Assembly (NCBI GenBank): GCA_958299035.1
Contig: CATQJL010000316.1
Coordinates: forward strand, 13,300,347 to 13,364,346
Source: Cylicocyclus nassatus
Lineage: Eukaryota > Nematoda > Chromadorea > Rhabditida > Strongylidae
DNA length: 64,000 nt
Direction of reading: 5' to 3'
Part shown: piece by piece, positions 12,793 to 25,217 of the stretch
How positions within the stretch are numbered: the stretch's first letter is position 1
How the letters are laid out: every line of letters begins with the position of its first letter
The notes under the pieces: generated by a model
What the model was told of the DNA's origin: nothing
Seen by the model: the letters and a program-made list of their open reading frames with translations, nothing else
The model's database searches: none
Program-made: the position numbers and the translations under genes

Positions 12793-13356
12793 GATTTTCG
12801 GCTCTAGTTAGTGTGTAAAGAATCCCATCCATAATTCCAATATATATCTTTGCTACAGCCACGTCCACTAATCTGATTTTTTTCTTGACATTTTGTGCCC
12901 ACCTTCTCTTCCTTTATCGATTTTTCAGTTATCGTGACGTCACCTCATATGCCATCGTGTTCACTTCACTTAAAATTAGATTCCTTACAAACTTTTCCAA
13001 TTACAGTCTTTATCGATTGATTGCTAAGAAAACAGTGCTAAAGTCTATTCCTCTAGGCTCTCTTCTCATTGCCGCAAGGATCGATGATCAAATATTGATT
13101 TTATAAAAATGCTTTTGTTACAGTCATTTTGGTGCTCTTATCTCATTTCCATGGTGCAGAAAGCTGCATTTTATTCCCGAATCTGTTCTTTCATGTGCTT
13201 TTGGTATCTTGTGTCCCCCCTCTTTGTAACAGTTGTCCATTGCTAAGATCGTCGACGGCGACAATTGCTGTACACATGCCCCATTACGTAGATGCAATGT
13301 GTATGTTTATTGGCAGTATGAATAGTAATAAAGACAGATTGAACAATGTCTTCATT
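12793..13356. other. Intergenic gap between convergent genes
   Basis: No exon supported. TTTATCGATTTTTCAG near 12917 looks like an acceptor, but the downstream frame is not protein-like. This gap holds the 3' ends of both neighbours. Confidence 0.5.
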
Positions 13357-16300
13357 TTATCGATTTATCGATTTCTCCAGAATGTCCGAAGCAACGCCGT
13401 GTATCTTCTCTTGGACTGATTTTGTCCTTGTATGGTCTTCAGGTAATTGCGATACGGCTGCTTCATAGGAAGCATATAAACTGACAATGGTCCATAAGCC
13501 AGCAACGGGAAAAATTTCTTCATACCATAACTCCAGCTGAAGTAAAGAAGCAGAAACTTGAAGAGCATAGCCGAAACCCTTCGTCTAAGAAAAATTAGAT
13601 GCCTGGGTTCACTGAGTAGAAACTGTTTTGGGTAGACCTCAAGTAGGCTATACCCAAGCGGTAGCTCATAAAACTCATTCGTAGCCGCGTAAATCGACTT
13701 CAAAGTCTCGCCCAGTACAGTAATCCCCGGGGAGGACGCATTCTCGACCATGGTACTGGGCGAGAGTTCAAAGTTGGGTTGCATCTTATCAATGAATCAA
13801 ATAGTTACCAATCGGGCTACGGATTATCTTATCTCTGATTTATCCGCATGAAATATCGAGGCATCCAAATGCCCGTCAATGACCTGCTGACCTGCTCTAA
13901 TGTCACAACATTCTTCATTTCTGGCAATAGCGAGGTGATAGTGCCGAGGTAGTACTGTAGCAATACGGTGGTGTGTTCCTTTCTACTTTTATAGCTGAGT
14001 CCAATGCAGAATAGCCGCAGCAAATCTTCAACAGGATTTCCAAAATGGGTCATCTAAAAAATCAACATTTTGTTGGGAAAGAAAACGTGACAATGTCAAA
14101 GTTGGAATAGGCAATTGAAGAGAAAAGTGAGAGCGATTTAACGTAAAAAAATATTGATAAACTACGCGAATTTTGTTGGTGAGTGAACATATACCGTAAT
14201 TTTACTTAATAGAATATAATAGATTTTTGAATTTTGTCTAGGCATAAAGAATGATATCATAAACTCAAATGACCATAGATAGCTGAAATAAATTCAATAA
14301 CACAACTCAACTGGTAATCAATAATTGCTACAGCATCCCCGTTCTTCCATAGAATATTACTAGAATATAAATCACCATGGACAAGTAAAGGACAAAATGC
14401 TAAAAAATCGAATTAATTATAGTAATCGGTAGTTTTCGAAGCGTATCTTTCGAATTACCGTAATTTTAAGCCACTTACGACATGAACTTACGACATGAAG
14501 AATGTAGTCTCGAGATGATGTTATGGTCAAGAATTTTTGGCAGTGCTTTGATGACATCATCTAAGGTGTAAGCCACTTCAGGTGCCCATGTAGACATTCG
14601 TTTGAAACGTTGGATAAGAGTCTGAATAGGGGCAAGATATAAGAAATTACGTTGCAAACGTCATTCGCCCATTACCTCTTGACTAAGTGTAGTAGAGGCT
14701 AAAGTTTCAAATACATTATGGTTCAGTTGCCTACGTACAGTATCCGGGAAGTTGTGACAACCATATTGAATGCCAGCGTACAACTTCAAAACCTGAGGAA
14801 ATTCCATGAAGCATCTTCACATTAAATTTTGAGAGTAGAAAAGTTTTTGAAATTGTTAATTCTTCCTAGATATTTACAACACACGATTTTCTCTACTACA
14901 GATGACTTCCATGAAAGACGATGACCTTTGTCTTTCCGTCTAATGGTTATAAAAGTGAAAATTAGACTTTGATTTTTTTCTGGAAATTGCTCAGAATGTG
15001 TGATGCTAACTCATACACTCAGAAGGATTGTGAATGGGTAATCGAAGCATATAAGCAATTCTTATGAAATACTGATTATACGACTAAGTGTAAGCAATGC
15101 AAAGATGCATAACCAAGACTTTCAAATTGCAATTTCGAATAAAATGAAGACGAGTAAGAGCAAATATTTTTCATCAGAATGGCTGAAAAATAAATAGTAA
15201 TAAAAAATAAAATATAGTAATAAATAAATAAAGATAAATAAATGAATAAATAGATAAAATAGTTATTAAATAAATAATAAAAATATAACAAAAATAAATA
15301 ATAAGAAATGATTTCTGGATACCTGCAGTTTGTCGTCGCAAAAAGCGGATCAAGGAAATCATAGATTTATTCTGCTATCAGAGAACTCGATAATGATATC
15401 GAGATAGGCAAAAATGAACACTGATCTACTCACCGACTTCATCTGTTCAACGCCTAACTCTTCGTAGACAGGTAACGTATTACATCCTTCGAAGTATTCC
15501 ATACAAATGATACCACGGTCATCTTTGTCCAAAGCATAGGATAGGAATGTGTGAGGAACTCCAGGAACATCACGGGCATATTGATAGAATAGTGTTTCAG
15601 TATTGTGGTACTGCAATAACTATTTATTGATGACAGATAGAAACTCGAGAATTTGGTACATTATTAATAGTTGGTGCATGCATAATCATCGAAATGGAAA
15701 GAAGAATCAAATCTAGAAATTGCGATGAGATTAGCCTAAAGGAAAACGTGGGCAAAAGAGCGAAATTGTAACGGGAAACAGAGGCATTGTTGAGAGAACC
15801 TGATTTCTTATGGAAATGATTTTAAACCTCAGCGGGCGGTATCATGACTCAAAGTAAAAATAAAATTTTCATGTTTTAGTCCGTCTCAGCTTCTGGAAGC
15901 AAATCAAGCAACTGAGAGAAAAACGAGAACTGGTCCCCGAGTAAAATAATGTGCAAGAAAGCAAGCCGGCGACGGAAAACTTAAGCAAAAGTATCCTTTG
16001 ATAATTGTAAAGACTAACGGGATTGAATCTGCTATTGAACTAATTCACCCTATATTACCAATATCTTGTCTTAAGGTGAAAAAAGAACTGGAAGATCATC
16101 GATACTTAGATATGAAAATGAAGAAATAAGCAAGTCCAAAAATTGCAGCGAAAACTGGTCTACAACATGAAACTATGCGCTAGGGGGCAATTGCATTCGC
16201 ATCCAACATTTGCTCCTGGAACAAATTACTTCCCGATTTTTAGAAAACTATGGAATAACAGATATTTCAACTTTTCACCTGTTTTAGAAGATACTTAACA

Positions 16301-16664
16301 TATGTGTAATCGCCCTGTGTCCATCCTCGACGTTTACGATTTTCCACATATGTAAGACATGTGGGAATCTGAAAGATAGGTGTCAATGCCAGTATGTCCG
16401 TATATCACTCACTTTAACAATTATCTTCCTTGGTAAACTTCCACTGCTATCAGACTCCATCAGACATATTCGCGAAAAGGAACCCTTCAAATTTAGGAGG
16501 GAAGATCATGCATTTTCGATAGCTGTTCAAAATTTTACCTCATTCTCACCTATTCGCTTGAATCTGGCATTGGAAAACTTAGTATTATGGAGTGAAGACA
16601 GCTCATCAATAAGCCATTTTTCAGTGATGTAAGTACCAAAAAGACCATCAGCTGATTCAAACAT
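13357..16664 (-). CDS. CHK/EcKinase-like (DUF1679-type) kinase family protein
   Basis: Exons on the minus strand: 16664-16539, 16484-16413, 16368-16300, 15610-15434, 14792-14676, 14621-14492, 14399 to about 14302, 14053-13892 and 13536-13357. Signature pieces in order are IGENEGSFSR and RKIIVK (nucleotide-binding strands), HNTETLFYQY, GIICMEYFEG, the catalytic CPLLVHGDLYSSNILW with HGD, the metal-binding AIIDYQ, HFGNPVEDLLRL and a C-terminal LWYEEIFPVAGLW block. This is the aminoglycoside-phosphotransferase/choline-kinase fold as expanded in nematodes; relatives phosphorylate small alcohols such as ecdysteroids, but the substrate here is unknown. About 377 aa are visible. The family is usually slightly longer, so one short exon between 16300 and 15610 is probably missed. 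The donor of the HGD exon (TGT|GTTATT) is weak and may be placed wrongly. The start ATG is the first in frame. Confidence 0.9.
15175..15310. repeat. AATA-rich low-complexity tract in CHK-like intron
   Basis: Almost pure A/T made of AATA, AATAAATA and similar units. It lies in the intron between the 15610-15434 and 14792-14676 exons. The open frames here (15076-15362) are composition artefacts. Confidence 0.8.
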
Positions 16665-17414
16665 CTGTGTTATGCTTATTGAAGAATAATAAGAAAAGGT
16701 CAGGAGCGGTCAGTTATCGCGAAAGAAGAACGATTACAAATTAGAGCATGCTAAGAATGCTGATAAGAGAAGAACATTCGCTGGCGAGGCCGTTGGTGAT
16801 AAAATATAGGTTATAAGAGACGACTTGCACAGTTTTTTGAAGCTCTGATTGTGTCAAATGGAAAGGGATTGTGAACGTTTGACGCCAATACTTTTTTACA
16901 TTGATCGTATAATTCAAACCATAGAAACCAAAAAACTTAGCTTTTTGTCTCAATACCTCATGTTAATAGTTTCGGATATACGGTAGATCATGTCGTTAAT
17001 ATAGCAGGTCACGTGTGGACATTTGCAACAAGCCACACATCTCTATACGCTATAAGCTCGTATCACTTGTCTGTGCTGGTGGAGCATATCAGCGATATAT
17101 TGTCCTCTGCCTAGCTTTGACAAGCTTAAAGCCTGTGAAAATCTTTTCAGAAAGAGGAGTTAAAACCTTTTGCATGTAGTAAATGGTTCATAAGATAATG
17201 GAGCTGGAACAAGGTTCAGAGAAGGAAGCAATCGTATGTGTTCTAATACAAATGGTACGTCACTAAAACTTTTTTTAATGTAAGAATCAGAGAAGATCTA
17301 ATTGCCTCAGAACTTCTTCCAATGAGGAAAAGCAGAAATTATGAAGTTTCCATGTGCGCATGAGACAAGTTGAAGAAAGGCAAACCGACAAGTGTTCTTG
17401 CACTAAAATAGACT
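16665..17414. other. Upstream region of CHK-like gene, no further gene seen
   Basis: Contains the presumed 5' region and promoter of the CHK-like gene. No upstream exon with the right phase was found, and no clear acceptor is seen just before the ATG at 16664. A further open frame (16741-16953, minus) has no family character. Confidence 0.4.
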
Positions 17415-17418
17415 TTAA

Positions 17419-17727
17419 CCCATTGACGACTACGCCTAATTTTGCTGAGGGACGACGCGATTTTGCCCAAAACTTTCGGCTTGGGAAAGTTTTGTGATTA
17501 TTTACGAGATATAAAGTTGTTTTCTAAACAACTACAATCATTTTCTTGGAGGGCGAAGTTTACAAGTTCCAAGAGTGCAAAAAATTGGGAGAAATACTAA
17601 ACTGTGGAAAAAATACTAGACTTGTAAAGGATATGATTTTGCAAGGAGTGTGGGCCACGGGTGGTCCATATCGTCCCTGGCGGCAGGAAGTGTGGGGCCA
17701 CTGGTGGTAAACATCGTCGTCAATGGG
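17419..17727. mobile_element. PiggyBac-like MITE, TTAA target duplication
   Basis: TTAA at 17415-17418 and at 17728-17731 flank inverted ends CCCATTGACGACTACG and CGTCGTCAATGGG. CCC...GGG next to TTAA is the piggyBac signature. The subterminal GC-rich phrases GGGCCACGGGTGGTCC and GGGGCCACTGGTGG repeat each other. It is non-coding. Related ends occur at 38648 and at 49622-49865. Confidence 0.85.
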
Positions 17728-17734
17728 TTAAACA

Positions 17735-20700
17735 GCGGTTATTGACAACTTCAATATATATTTAAATACTGCACATGTCAAAACATAGTTTAGGCAGGAC
17801 AGATCAGCTTAACATGTCAGAATAGTTGCACAGGGTAGACTTGCAATATCAGGTAAGAACACTACGCCACGCCCGGCACGCGTTGGTTTGGAGCGCTTCG
17901 AATTTGCCAAGTTCCTCTTGACGTAAAGATCAGTAGGAAAACCTTTATCCAATCAAAATAACAACATAAACCGAAAAAATGCATTTTAAGGTATCTAACA
18001 TATCAAAAAAGCAAAAGGAAAGCATTTCGAGTTGATTAAAGACTCTGTCATTGGGCATGGTACCATTTCAGTGCTTAGAATGTCGAAAATCTCCTGGACC
18101 AAAGCTTGGAGTAATATTGTATACACATAGCCCAAATTGGAGCCATGTGATTGTTTGTGCGCTGTAAACAAGCATTTTGTTTGTTTGAGTCTTGCGAATT
18201 CGCGCGCTTGCGAAGGAACACGTTCAACCCGTAAGACCTGAAATGTTCGTCGTTTTTTTCCGACGCTTTCCCCGCGATCTTTAAAAACGATATCCCCGTT
18301 GCTTCTAACTTCAAAAACGAAGTCCAGTCTGACCTCAGACCAGGGTCAAGCTTGTGATGCGACTGTCGCAACGGGGGGTCGTAAAGAGGGTACCTAAGGA
18401 GGGGGGGGGTCGTAAAAGAAGGTATTTAGGCTAAAATACTTCAAGTTCAAAAGGGAATCAAAAAGCAGATAATTAGTTATGTTCTTTACAATAAATCTGT
18501 AAAAAAGTGGAGATCAGAATAAAAAAAGATAAAAAATCTGTAAACATTCTCAAAAAAACGTTTACAAGAGCTCAAAACACTTTTGGAGGATGTATTATTT
18601 GATAAAAATGCTAAATGTGCCGTTTGACCTGGAAATCTTGCTTCTGAAGTCTCACATACTCGACAAAAGCGAATATGTTTACCAGCTGTGACTATCATAA
18701 TTTTCTACATCTTTTTGTAATGTTTTTCACGGGCCCATATGATTTATCTGTACTTTGGAGATGCTTCGCTACATCAATGCAAAATTTGGTGTTATTTTGT
18801 CAACTGTGGATTTTTTTAAATTTTTATGTATGGTAGCAAAAAATCAGAAAAGGGGGTCGTATCTGGGTCGTATCTAAATTTCTTCGGAGCTATTGAAGCT
18901 TGTTGGATGCAACTCTGCTGTAATATGAGGCCATCCTCCTACTTTCTCTCATAAAAATTGCAGGCTGTTTTACAACTTCTCTGGTAAGTTACAAAATTTT
19001 AAGCTCAAAAATCCCTGTTTTTGCTTTCTAGGATCGCATCTAAATTTACGAGAGTCGCATCTAGATTTTTTCGAGCTTACTGCTCCTAAAGAGCTGAAAT
19101 TTTTTCCATGGATAGTCTGGGCACTATACTACAGAAACTGTGTTTTGCAGCCTCCCAGTTTTTTCCTGACCTTAGTTACGAATTTTCAAACTACCGCGCT
19201 CATGCACAATTTTGACGTCGTTCTGGAAGGCGCTCAAGCGGTTTTTTTCGCGGGGAAAACTGTGGAAGAGGTAGGAAGGAAGCTTCTTAGTCGAAAACAT
19301 CTTTTGTAGTTCAAGAATGTCATTTTCTTCTCCGTGCAGAAATTTGTGTCGCCTACGGGAATCGAATTTGCTGGTCTGAAGTATGCCTGAACATTCAAAA
19401 AAAAACTTGCAGATTCTCAAACATTATTGAAGGTATGTATGTGTGCTACAGATGCTGGACGCACCCATTGGCCTAAAAATTCTGCTTCCGAAACCTCACT
19501 GAAGTTCTCACGCAGGTGTTTTTTGAGATTGACATTCGTTTATGCAGGTTACCGCGAGGAATGTGGGCAGGGGTGGTAAGAGGGATAAATGGGGGAGGGA
19601 GAAGGGGGGTCGTAAATGAGGGTCCCGATCGCATCAAAACGCTTGACCCTGCCTCAGACCATCTGTGCCGGGCCCTGTACGCCGCGTGTCGCGATTCAAT
19701 CGCCAAGGTTTCCATTCATTTTCATTTCACATTCAAAAATTTCGGGCTGGAAAAGTAACACAACCGAATGCAAATTGATCGGCATGGAATGATGCTGTAA
19801 CGGTTGTCTCTCGCGAGAAGTTTTTCCGGGGCCTAAGAGGAAATTCATTTTGTTTTCATCACGCTATTGAACTGGTGCGAAAAACTGTACAGGGTGAGAA
19901 TTTTTGATTCACCAACGCCTTTGCATTAGAGCAAGGTTTTGTGGCATGTCATACCGGGATAGCATGAAAAAAAAAAGGATTAGGAAGCGGTGAATGGATT
20001 AAAAATAGATCAATCCCGCTTAACCTTTGCTCAGCATTTCCTAGGAAGTCTTGCACATTGTCTCAAAACGGTGAAAAATCTTATCTTTAACTTTTTACAC
20101 TATAAACTAAACTTTACTTGATTTTGTTTATACGTTGAACAGAAATTTTGTAACGTTTTCCATTTTCTTGCGAGACTATGAAAATGGCTGGCTTGACTTC
20201 CCCATAAAGAAGAGTATTGAAATCTCCCCTTTTCTACTTTTCATGCCTAGCGTCCCTTATTTCACTTCTATTATTGATACTGATTATTTGCTAATTCGTT
20301 GCCTCGTTATCAGATTATCAGGGAGTATACTCAAAACGACAGGACAGTACTCATTTGTTGTTTGATTTTATTTATTTTTATTCTAATACTTATTTATTAA
20401 TTTCGAATTTGATGCCTTAATCTGGAAAAGCGAGAGATCATTGAGACATCAAGAAGTTTCTCGAAAGCTCTACAGCCATACATTAGACATGTACATCACT
20501 AATCAACATTCTCAATCCCTGACCACAGTCAACAATTTCAACGAAAGCTCTGGCTGAAAAAAAAAACTGCACAGCGGAATGACAGCTGTTCATAGCCAGT
20601 TGACAACCATGGAATGAATCAACACAAACTAAATAATGTCAAGGTAGGCAATCTGAATCAAAAAAGCAAAGAGCATTCATAGATGAAATTAGAATCTCAA

Positions 20701-20860
20701 ATATTTTGTTTACTGATCCAAGCAAAAGTCATCAAATTTAGGAGTACGTAGAGAATTAGCTGCTTTACGTGATCATGTACCAGCTGTTCCGATTGTGCCA
20801 ACTGCCGCGATATGGAATGCGAATAGTGCAGTCACGGTGCAAGCGCTTGCAAAGCACTCA
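17735..20860. other. Gene-free stretch with TE relics
   Basis: A segment around 18290-18420 and one around 19590-19660 share GGGGGGTCGTAAA in direct orientation, and GCTTGACCCTG with nearby CTGAGG/CAGACC bases in inverted orientation. This hints at the ends of a degraded element of about 1.3 kb. No protein-like exon is seen, although open frames of 70-98 codons occur at 18075-18371 and 19172-19758. Confidence 0.45.
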
Positions 20861-20865
20861 GACAC

Positions 20866-20985
20866 TCGCACCGGCCGGTACATCACCGACATTTCGGCCG
20901 GAACGATCGCCAGCCGGCCGCCAGCCGGCACTCGAACGGCCGCCGGCCGGTACCCGTACGGCCGCCGGCATGCGTCAGTGGCGCG
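20866..20985. repeat. GC-rich GGCCGGC island, left
   Basis: Dense run of short units such as CGGCCGCCGGCCGGTAC, GCCAGCCGGCCGCCAGCC and ACCGGCCGGTACATC in an otherwise AT-rich region. Many sub-stretches are self-complementary. The same vocabulary reappears at 22255-22372, on the other side of the membrane-protein gene. Confidence 0.75.
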
Positions 20986-21244
20986 ACAAAATAGCACTGG
21001 GCCACAGCATTTTTTCTCTATCTAGCTTCCATTCAGCTCTGTAGCCTATATGGGGTGGTACGAATCTATAACAACATATTTATTACAGCCAAAAGGTACA
21101 ATGCAAAGAGAGATTGAACAAACAACAAACATTGACACATTGTACACATATGCATGAAAAATACATTCAAAACTAAAAAGCAAGTGACCTTCCCATATAC
21201 ATTCAAAACTAAGTCGCAAGTGACTTTCCATATATACGAGAATA

Positions 21245-22023
21245 TCATTTGATGCAAATGGTCATATCGTTGGACAACCTTTCCGGATCGGCTAAAAGGT
21301 CACATAATTTTGTTTTGTACTTCTGAATGCCATATTGAACTATTGATAAGCCGCATCCGATAACCTGTAAATGAAATAAACTATTGACAATTTTTAGCTT
21401 ATACTAGAACTTACAGCTGTGCATAGAGTAGCGATAACGTCTGTTAGCAGAGCAATATCAAAACATAAGCGTTCACAAAACATGGTTAGGACAGATGATC
21501 GTATCGGTTCTAGAAAAAATACTGGGTAATTTCAATCAAATGTTAGTTAGGGAAAACTTACATCTGTTGGAGTGCTTCGAGCAGCTGTAAGCATCAGGTT
21601 AGCAGAAATGCGTTAGTATATCACATAGTGACTTAGCAGAAACCAACAGATCAACGATCACTAGATGTATTAGAATACTCAGCAAAGCAGGAATAGTCCA
21701 CAATTCGTAGCCTTGAGAATTATATAAATGAGCATTCATTGAAAGCCATATCCGTATTCACGAATGACAGTGTATTGACAGCGGTCAACCATTCATTGTA
21801 GTTCCATCATAAAAGCAAGAACCCAAACACAATGTATCGCAGGTGTCTCCTAAAAACTTGTAGACGTCTAATTTGTACTTCATTAGTTCGTACCCAAAAG
21901 GTGATGCGACACTTACCTAGAATTCACGTCACAGCAAATAGGCATGAACTCACTGATGTTCGCTCTTTCGTCATTCAAGTCAAAATAAGCGATAATATAG
22001 AAAGAAGAGACAGCGAACACCAT
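21245..22023 (-). CDS. Small putative membrane protein, gene model incomplete
   Basis: Minus-strand exons. The first, 22023-21917 (MVFAVSSFYIIAYFDL...), follows an acceptor CTTTTCAG that ends at 22039, 15 bases before the ATG. A second starts near 21849 with RHLRYIVFGFLLL. A hydrophobic segment near 21740-21640 reads LWTIPALLSILIHLVIVDLL. A 23-nt exon lies at 21584-21562. The last two are 21509-21415 (RLCFDIALLTDVIATLCTA) and 21364-21245 (VIGCGLSIVQYGIQKYKTKL, ending MTICIK). The last two join cleanly in phase. At least three membrane segments are visible. I do not recognise the family. The phases between the third, fourth and fifth exons do not close without a stop, so either the model is wrong or the gene is damaged. 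Confidence 0.5.
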
Positions 22024-22254
22024 GGAGTTTGATCAAATCTGAAAAGAAATGAATGAAATGAACGGAATCATAATAATGGACTACATCAACTATCGGACAA
22101 AGAAAGTGACGCAAATGAAGTCGAAAACCCCAATAATAACAAAGGAAATATAATAAAGAAAAGTTTTCTGCTTAGCAGACACTAGCGTCCAATGTTTGAA
22201 ATTATTTTCGTACTGTAAGCGCAACCTTGTGCTCTTTCCGAACTTTTGCACAGT

Positions 22255-22372
22255 GGAACGGCCGCCGGCCGGCATTATTTACTCGTCCGGTGGCCGGCCG
22301 GCGTTTGGCTCCGCCCAAAATGATGGAACGGCCGCCAGCCGGAAGGCCGTCGTCGAACGGTCGCCGGCCGGT
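22255..22372. repeat. GC-rich GGCCGGC island, right
   Basis: Contains AACGGCCGCCGGCCGGC, GGTGGCCGGCCGGCG and AACGGTCGCCGGCCGGTG. It matches the 20866-20985 island in wording and lies about 230 bp upstream of the membrane-protein gene start. I infer both are pieces of one repeat family. Confidence 0.75.
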
Positions 22373-22385
22373 GCGTGTCTGAGGC

Positions 22386-22517
22386 ATAGGCAAGCGCCAT
22401 ACTTGATCAATACTTGATCCGCTTGATCCGCTTCATCATTGGTTAGTTCACTGAACTGATCAATGATAAGGCCGATCAAGTGGGTCAAGTGGATCAAGCG
22501 GATCAAGTATGGCGCGT
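22386..22517. repeat. Palindrome built from TTGATC units
   Basis: Left arm CCATACTTGATC then TTGATCCGCTTGATCCGCTT; right arm AAGTGGATCAAGCGGATCAA then GTATGG. The centre is near TTCACTGAACTGATC. Each arm is itself an iteration of a GATCAAGYGG-like unit. Confidence 0.8.
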
Positions 22518-22519
22518 GC

Positions 22520-24530
22520 CATAGAAATGCGACGTCCATCAATGTTCATTATTCGAGTCGAATAACTGAAACCATCAAATTATCACCAAGTGGCAGGAAC
22601 TTGATAGATACTTATGTGCGGAAAATGACAAAGTTTGGTGCAATTTCATAGGCTATAAGTGAATTTCTTGCTAATCCGGTGATAAGTTAGTACTGCGTTA
22701 AAGTATTAGATCTAGCGTCCGACCTACAACCAATCCGTGTTTTTGAGCTAGGTCCCAGACGTAGATGCGATAAGTGGAGAAATTCTCTGACCCCCTCACT
22801 TTAGGGCCGGCATCTGGCTAATCCCTTCACCTGAGTTGAGACTAGAATAAAGGCATAGTGGCAGAATCAAACAGCTGTTACAACGGCACTTTTGTTTCTA
22901 AAAGAAACGCCACTGCTCTTTTCCTCAGACATCAAGACTGCAAGAGAGTATCGAAGCAACAACGAGGCATGCTTGAGACATTCTGCGCACTCAAAGTGGC
23001 GTTGGTAATGAAACATGATCAAAAACTGAAGTGATCTTTGATTTTTTGAATAATTAACGTCGTATCAATGAATACAAACTGTCGTAAGAAAGAGTTGAGT
23101 CGGAGTAGAAAATTTGGACTAGCTAATGATGGACATGTTGACAAAAATCGTGCCAAATCCCCCTTGACTAGAGAGAACGATAACAAATAAAAGAGCAGTT
23201 AGATTACTCGTTTCTCAAATTTCCGAATCATTTATAAAAGTTCGAAAATAACCTTGATTGGAAAAGATAATCACTCAGAATTGGCTGATATTGTAGCTAT
23301 TTAAAACTGTTCGTATCTCGCTTTACAGAACAGCTTGGAAAAAACGGTCTATGTCGATTTCTCGTGCTCTTAGCTATCGAATGGTATACAAAGTGTTGGT
23401 GCACAAATCTTTTCCAGTCCAAAAAAGTCTTGCCCCGGCGACCTGTAGAAAGCAAGACCGGGGTGGAGCACGTTAATACTAGATATCTCCCCATCAGTTT
23501 TTAAAAGCCACGAGTTTTTTTCACCTAACAACCTATACACTTTAAAAAGCTCACGAAACAGGGATTCGACGTAAACCATCTCTTTTTCTCTAGCTCTCTA
23601 GATACATGGCATTTTAGCCGAGAACATGTGTGTTTTTGTGAAAAAAATTTTATGCTAAGAGTGATTGGAATTGCCCAGTTGTCTAACTCTATTGCAGAGC
23701 AAGACTTGGACGACTTGACGTGCCATATTTGCAATCAGCGCCATGAAAAGGCCTGGATTATATTGGCGGTTCAGCGTGTCCCATGTCGATTGCCTTCCGC
23801 ACAGATGTCAGCTTTATATGGTCGAGGCGAGAAGAATGAGCACTTCCCAAAAATGGGAATCAAGAATACGCAGAATCTCATAAACAACACAAACATCACA
23901 AACACATTCTAATCTACAAACATATGCATCGGTCTTCAGCATATCTTTTCTGATCGAGATCCGCGATATGACTAAAGATATTATATGGAGATCGAGAATT
24001 CGTCCGAACGCTAGCTTTGATCAATTCTTGTTACCCTAATTTCCAAGCTATTGGCCGCAAAGGATTTTTTTTTAAAAATCAACCAGCCTAAACACGCAAG
24101 GACTTCGCAACAAAAGCACGCTATACAGTGCTGTGCATTGCTTGAGAACATCGTGCGGCATAATAATCGCTTCCCGAAACAAAGTGAGGTGGCTGAGCAG
24201 TTCGCCTAAAAATTCCAAAAATGTGCTGATACATCTGAAAATGGGATACTAAGAAGGCTGAAGCGCTGAGTTTGATTCGAGCACTGTAATCGAGTCATTG
24301 GTTGTGACTTCGGTTACCATGTCCAGAATAAACAAGCCTTGCAAGCGTGATGGAAATTGAGTTAATATGCAGTACTGCCATTTTTGGACTTGGCAAAAGC
24401 GGGGGAACTGAGAAGCATACGATTGAAGCCTTTAGATGGTCTGCGACTTACGAAGTCCAAACAAGGGTAATGGCTATAAGTCTGAGGCTGAAAATTTTCC
24501 ATTTGACTGGAGTTATTTTTAGCTCCAACC
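22520..24530. other. No gene supported; TE fragment near 23320-23500
   Basis: About 23330-23500 resembles the stretch just before the 57260 element: GGTCTATGTCGATTTCTC and ATCGAATGGTATACAAAG here, GGTCTAGGTCGATTCTCC and TTCGAATGGTGTAAAGC there. The open frame at 23628-23912 (with CHICNQRHEKAW) has no recognisable domain. Confidence 0.4.
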
Positions 24531-24535
24531 ATCTT

Positions 24536-25217
24536 TGAGTGAGATAGGAAATTGTCGCGGATATAACGGTAAGAAAACTCTGTTAAAATGATTATTTCGT
24601 TAATGGTGTTAAGCGAGCTAAGTAAGGCAAAGTAGGTCAATCAAACTGAGTAAAATGAAAGTTAATAATAAAATATGAAAACATGCCACATCTACTGATT
24701 TTAAGAAAATAAAAAATTAATAATGAAAGAAATTTGAAATTCACAACTCATTGCAAATAATAAAAGTTAAAAATTGATAGAACCACCTCTGATAATCCTT
24801 CAGCAAAACCGCATTTAGTCTGAAGTATTATAGAAAAGTGAATTCGATCACTAAGAATTCTTCATTAGAAAACAAGGATCTCCAAACCTGCATCGTCAAT
24901 GGATATTTAGTGTACTTTGATTTCATGACGTTTGATTTTCTACTCATTCATTTTTGTAGTTATTTGTGAATTGTTGGAAATTTTTCGGTGTACTTTTGTA
25001 TTCGACTAGATGGTTCTCAATAAAATATGGCTTTTCTCTGCTGTTTAAAATGATATAGCTATTGAGGATATTACGCTGTCATTGGCCCACTCAGTTTGAT
25101 TGACCTACTTTGCTTTATTTAGCTAGGTATGAAACACTATTTAACATCACTAGGTATGAAATAATCATTTTGACACAGTTTTTTTCACGTTATATCCATG
25201 ACATTTTCCTGTAATTG
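24536..25217. mobile_element. Diverged foldback element
   Basis: AAGTAGGTCAATCAAACTGAG near 24625-24648 is inverted as CTCAGTTTGATTGACCTACT near 25090-25110. The outer arms (ACTCTGTTAAAATGATTATTTC and its mirror near 25160-25185) continue the match. The interior is AT-rich and non-coding. Confidence 0.65.

Noticed and set aside
13365..13784. 139-codon minus-strand frame at the CHK-like gene end
   Set aside because: It is out of frame with the conserved LWYEEIFPVAGLW exon that lies in another frame of the same strand.
20773..21044. Overlapping Arg/Ala/Pro-rich frames on both strands
   Set aside because: They are produced by the GGCCGGC island; all frames are open because the repeat lacks A/T-rich stop codons.
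23628..23912. 94-codon frame with CHICNQRHEKAW
   Set aside because: A lone CxxC-like word without further zinc-finger spacing, splice sites or conservation evidence.
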